Assembly: GCA_005239435.1 (NCBI GenBank)
Contig: SZNP01000005.1
Coordinates: forward strand, 1-64,000
Direction: 5' to 3'
DNA length: 64,000 nucleotides
Origin: Halorussus salinisoli
Lineage (GTDB): Archaea; Halobacteriota; Halobacteria; Halobacteriales; Haladaptataceae
In this document: positions 62,321-64,000 of the stretch, one piece after another
Layout: every line of letters begins with the position of its first letter
How positions within the stretch are numbered: position 1 is the stretch's first letter
Position numbers and translations under genes: made by a program
Notes under the pieces: generated by a model
The model's database searches: none
What the model was told of the DNA's origin: nothing
Seen by the model: only the letters and a program-made list of their open reading frames with translations

Positions 62321-63082
62321 ATGCTCGTCGACTACGTACTACGTGGCCTGAAGGCCGGACTGGTCGCGGGTCTCGCATTCGGTCTCTTCGTCGCTCTCGT
62401 GGGTAATCCCCTCGTGGGACTGGCGGAAACGCAGAGCCACGACGAGACGGGCCATCACGGCGAGGGGGGTCACCACGAATCGGTCGTCTCCGAGGCTGTT
62501 ACCGGGGCAGTCAGCGTCGGTTCCGGCGTCGTGTGGGGTGTCCTTCTCGGGGTGGTAACGTTCGGCCTCGCGTACTACTTCCTCGAACCAACTCTCCCCG
62601 GAGCGTCCGACACCGAGAGCTACCTACTCGCGGCCGCCGGGTTCGTCACGGTTTCGGGAGCCCCGTGGCTCGTCCTCCCGCCACGGCCCGCTGGCGTAGA
62701 GCAGGGGCTTCCGACCGACGTTCGGACGTTCTGGTACGCGACGATGATGGTCGTCGGCGCTGCCGTCTGCCTCCTCTCGGGGTACGCCTACCGGCGTCTC
62801 GAACCGCGCTTCGGGACGAGTACCGCAATCGGCGGCGCGGCGCTCGCGTTCGGACTCCTCGGCGTCCCGGTCTTGCTCGCTCCCGCGAACCCGACCCCCG
62901 GCGTCGTCTCGACCGACCTCGCCGCGTCGCATCGGGGCTTCGTCGTCTTTGGACAGGCCGGTCTCTGGGTCGTTCTCGCCGGTGCGCACGCGTGGCTTGT
63001 TCGACGTGACCGCGATGGAGGACCGACCGCAGAGGGACGGCGCTCCGCCCGAGAGGGGCCCCAAGCGGTTTCGAGCGACTGA
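62321..63082 (+). CDS. cbtA: CbtA cobalt transporter subunit
   Basis: A 253-residue membrane protein with about five to six hydrophobic segments (LKAGLVAGLAFGLFVALVGN, SGVVWGVLLGVVTFGLAYYF, LLAAAGFVTVSGAPWLVLPP, AIGGAALAFGLLGVPVLLAP). The loop GHHGEGGHHESV (44-55) is His-rich, as expected for cobalt binding. ASHRGFVVFGQAGLWVVLAG is the CbtA end motif. Directly follows cbtB, and its stop overlaps the ferredoxin start by 1 nt. Confidence 0.9.
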   Translation: MLVDYVLRGLKAGLVAGLAFGLFVALVGNPLVGLAETQSHDETGHHGEGGHHESVVSEAVTGAVSVGSGVVWGVLLGVVTFGLAYYFLEPTLPGASDTESYLLAAAGFVTVSGAPWLVLPPRPAGVEQGLPTDVRTFWYATMMVVGAAVCLLSGYAYRRLEPRFGTSTAIGGAALAFGLLGVPVLLAPANPTPGVVSTDLAASHRGFVVFGQAGLWVVLAGAHAWLVRRDRDGGPTAEGRRSAREGPQAVSSD

Positions 63083-63432
63083 TGAACGACCGCACCGAGG
63101 AGGTCCGCGCCAACGGCTTCACCGACCACGTACTGGTCTGTACGAACGACCGCGACTCCGAACACGCCTCTTGTGCGGACGCTCACGGCCGGGCCGTCTT
63201 CGAAGCGGTTCGAGAGTGGCTTCGCGAACGCGGCGTCTTCTGGTCGCGCGTCCACGTCGCCGAGACGAGTTGTCTCGGCCTCTGTAGCGCCGACGGAACG
63301 GCTCTCGCGATTCACCCGCGAAGCCGATGGTACTCCGACGTGACGCCCGGTGAGGTTCCGGACCTGATCCGCGAGGAGTTCGGTCCCGAAGCCGACCGAT
63401 TAGGCGTCGGAAATCCGGACAGTCTCGACTGA
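63082..63432 (+). CDS. Thioredoxin-like [2Fe-2S] ferredoxin
   Basis: A 116-residue protein with the thioredoxin-like ferredoxin fold. The cluster Cys pattern is HVLVCTNDRDSEHASCADAH (first two cysteines) and ETSCLGLCSADG (last two). VTPGEVPDLIREEFG is the C-terminal helix. Such ferredoxins accompany cobalamin genes, perhaps supplying electrons for cobalt reduction before adenosylation or for chelation. It is translationally coupled to cbtA. Confidence 0.85.
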   Translation: MNDRTEEVRANGFTDHVLVCTNDRDSEHASCADAHGRAVFEAVREWLRERGVFWSRVHVAETSCLGLCSADGTALAIHPRSRWYSDVTPGEVPDLIREEFGPEADRLGVGNPDSLD

Positions 63433-63535
63433 CCGTCGGACTCACCGGAATAGAAATATTACTAATTCTTTAAGATATTATTTCGTTTTCTTTGACAATA
63501 TATTTATTTCCCCGGTGACGGCAGTGCGTCTCTCG

Positions 63536-63658
63536 TTACTCGCAATCCGTCTCGCGGAACTGCGACAGGCAGTCGAAGTCCGCGCCGCAGTCCTCGCACT
63601 CCCACCGGTCGTTGACGTGATGGTCGCCGATCTCTCGCGGCCAGTTCTGCGTGGACAC
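63536..63658 (-). CDS. Small zinc-finger protein (40 aa)
   Basis: A 40-residue protein from GTG at 63658 to a stop at 63536-63538, beginning MSTQNWPREIGDHHVNDRWE. It ends CEDCGADFDCLSQFRETDCE, with CEDC and two further Cys that could bind zinc. A TATA-like TTTAAG lies 25 nt upstream on the minus strand, fitting a leaderless mRNA. Small zinc-finger proteins of this shape are widespread in haloarchaea; the role is unknown. Confidence 0.75.
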   Translation of the reverse strand: MSTQNWPREIGDHHVNDRWECEDCGADFDCLSQFRETDCE

Positions 63659-63682
63659 GTGGGGGTGTTCGTGGCCGTCGGA

Positions 63683-63688
63683 CTTAAA
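63683..63688 (-). promoter_or_regulatory. TATA box of the small zinc-finger gene
   Basis: CTTAAA on the plus strand (TTTAAG on the minus) is 25 nt upstream of the GTG at 63658, the distance expected between TATA box and a transcription start at the start codon. Confidence 0.5.
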
Positions 63689-63812
63689 GATTCGGCGTCG
63701 AACCGGTGCGCGTCTTCGGAAGTGCGCTCCTCGCCGTCGCCCGTGACGTCCGCCAGTCTCCTACCACGCTCTTCCCGGTATATTGATAGTATGCCGTCTG
63801 AAGGTATCGAGT

Positions 63813-64000
63813 GTGACTAGAGACCTCTCCTGGGAGACCAACTCGACCGATACCGTGTACGAGGGACGCTCGTTCGACGTTTTGGCGGACCACGTCGAGC
63901 TCCCCAACGGTGGGGAGTTCGATTTCGAGTACGTCGGCGAACCGAACGCCGTCGTCGTCTTCCCCGTGACGACCGACGACGAAGTCGTCACGGTCACCGA
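63813..64000 (+). CDS. NUDIX hydrolase, N-terminal part
   Basis: The frame begins with GTG at 63813 and runs off the right edge (62 complete codons). It reads MTRDLSWETNSTDTVYEGRS, then FDVLADHVELPNGGEFDFEY and NAVVVFPVTTDDEVVTV, the normal N-terminal strands of ADP-ribose pyrophosphatase-like NUDIX enzymes, before the NUDIX box itself. ADP-ribose or nucleotide-sugar hydrolysis is likely but cannot be confirmed without the catalytic box. Confidence 0.75.
   Translation, partial: MTRDLSWETNSTDTVYEGRSFDVLADHVELPNGGEFDFEYVGEPNAVVVFPVTTDDEVVTVT

Noticed and set aside
1..64000. CRISPR arrays, insertion sequences or integrase sites
   Set aside because: No regularly spaced repeats with unique spacers, transposase or recombinase motifs were seen; the tandem repeats near 39 kb are too few and contiguous.

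Overview
The window is chromosome-type DNA from a halophilic archaeon (class Halobacteria). The proteins are strongly acidic and codon usage is GC-rich. There is an archaeal TFB, leaderless or short-leader starts with TATA-like boxes, Tat signal peptides, a TrmB regulator, a CobN plus ChlD-type cobaltochelatase pair, and CbtA/CbtB. Several signatures (the aerobic Mo-hydroxylase cluster, a mycofactocin-type SDR, small haloarchaeal proteins) fit Haloferacales/Halobacteriales, but I cannot name a genus. No tRNA, rRNA, CRISPR array, transposase or origin was seen.

Layout. 1-7.8 kb: end of a sugar-type ABC substrate-binding protein, a TPP enzyme, a Tat-exported protein, an ArsR-like regulator, a GNAT enzyme, an MFS carrier and a BNR-like propeller. 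8.1-13.3 kb: TFB, then an arsenic island (arsR, arsM, a small membrane protein, arsN2) bracketed by a decayed and an intact PQQ-propeller lipoprotein. 13.5-16.7 kb: class III CoA-transferase, lipoprotein, sugar-nucleotide epimerase. 17.0-33.4 kb: catabolic region with xdhC, a MobA-like transferase, (2Fe-2S) and Mo subunits of a hydroxylase, a P450, coxG and coxM on the opposite strand, a stand-alone Lrp ligand domain, a cyclase-family hydrolase, DUF7344 and TrmB regulators, a CocE hydrolase and an NCS2 permease. 33.5-44.1 kb: glycosyltransferases, AI-2E carrier, mycofactocin-type SDR, membrane proteins, a phage-like hypothetical and a Gfo/Idh/MocA oxidoreductase, with a repeat-rich non-coding stretch near 39.3-39.7 kb. 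44.2-48.3 kb: Lrp-TRASH regulator, an orphan protein, a Rieske fusion and small genes. 48.4-63.4 kb: cobalamin biosynthesis and cobalt handling (cobQ, cobO, cbiA, cobA, cbiX, cbiE, cbiC, cobN, chlD, cbtB, cbtA, ferredoxin). The right end has a small zinc protein and the start of a NUDIX hydrolase.

How genes work together. The cobalamin block has three transcription units around the cobN/chlD divergent promoter and carries the corrin ring from uroporphyrinogen III methylation through cobalt insertion, adenosylation and amidation; the missing ring-modifying methyltransferases must lie elsewhere. Shared upstream elements at cobA, cbiX and cobN/chlD suggest one regulon. The 17-33 kb region reads as uptake (NCS2 permease), hydroxylation (Mo enzyme matured by XdhC, the MobA-like protein and CoxG) and hydrolysis (cyclase, CocE) of a heterocyclic or related compound under TrmB/Lrp-type control; the substrate is not evident. 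All functions are read from sequence motifs and neighbours only; no database search was run.
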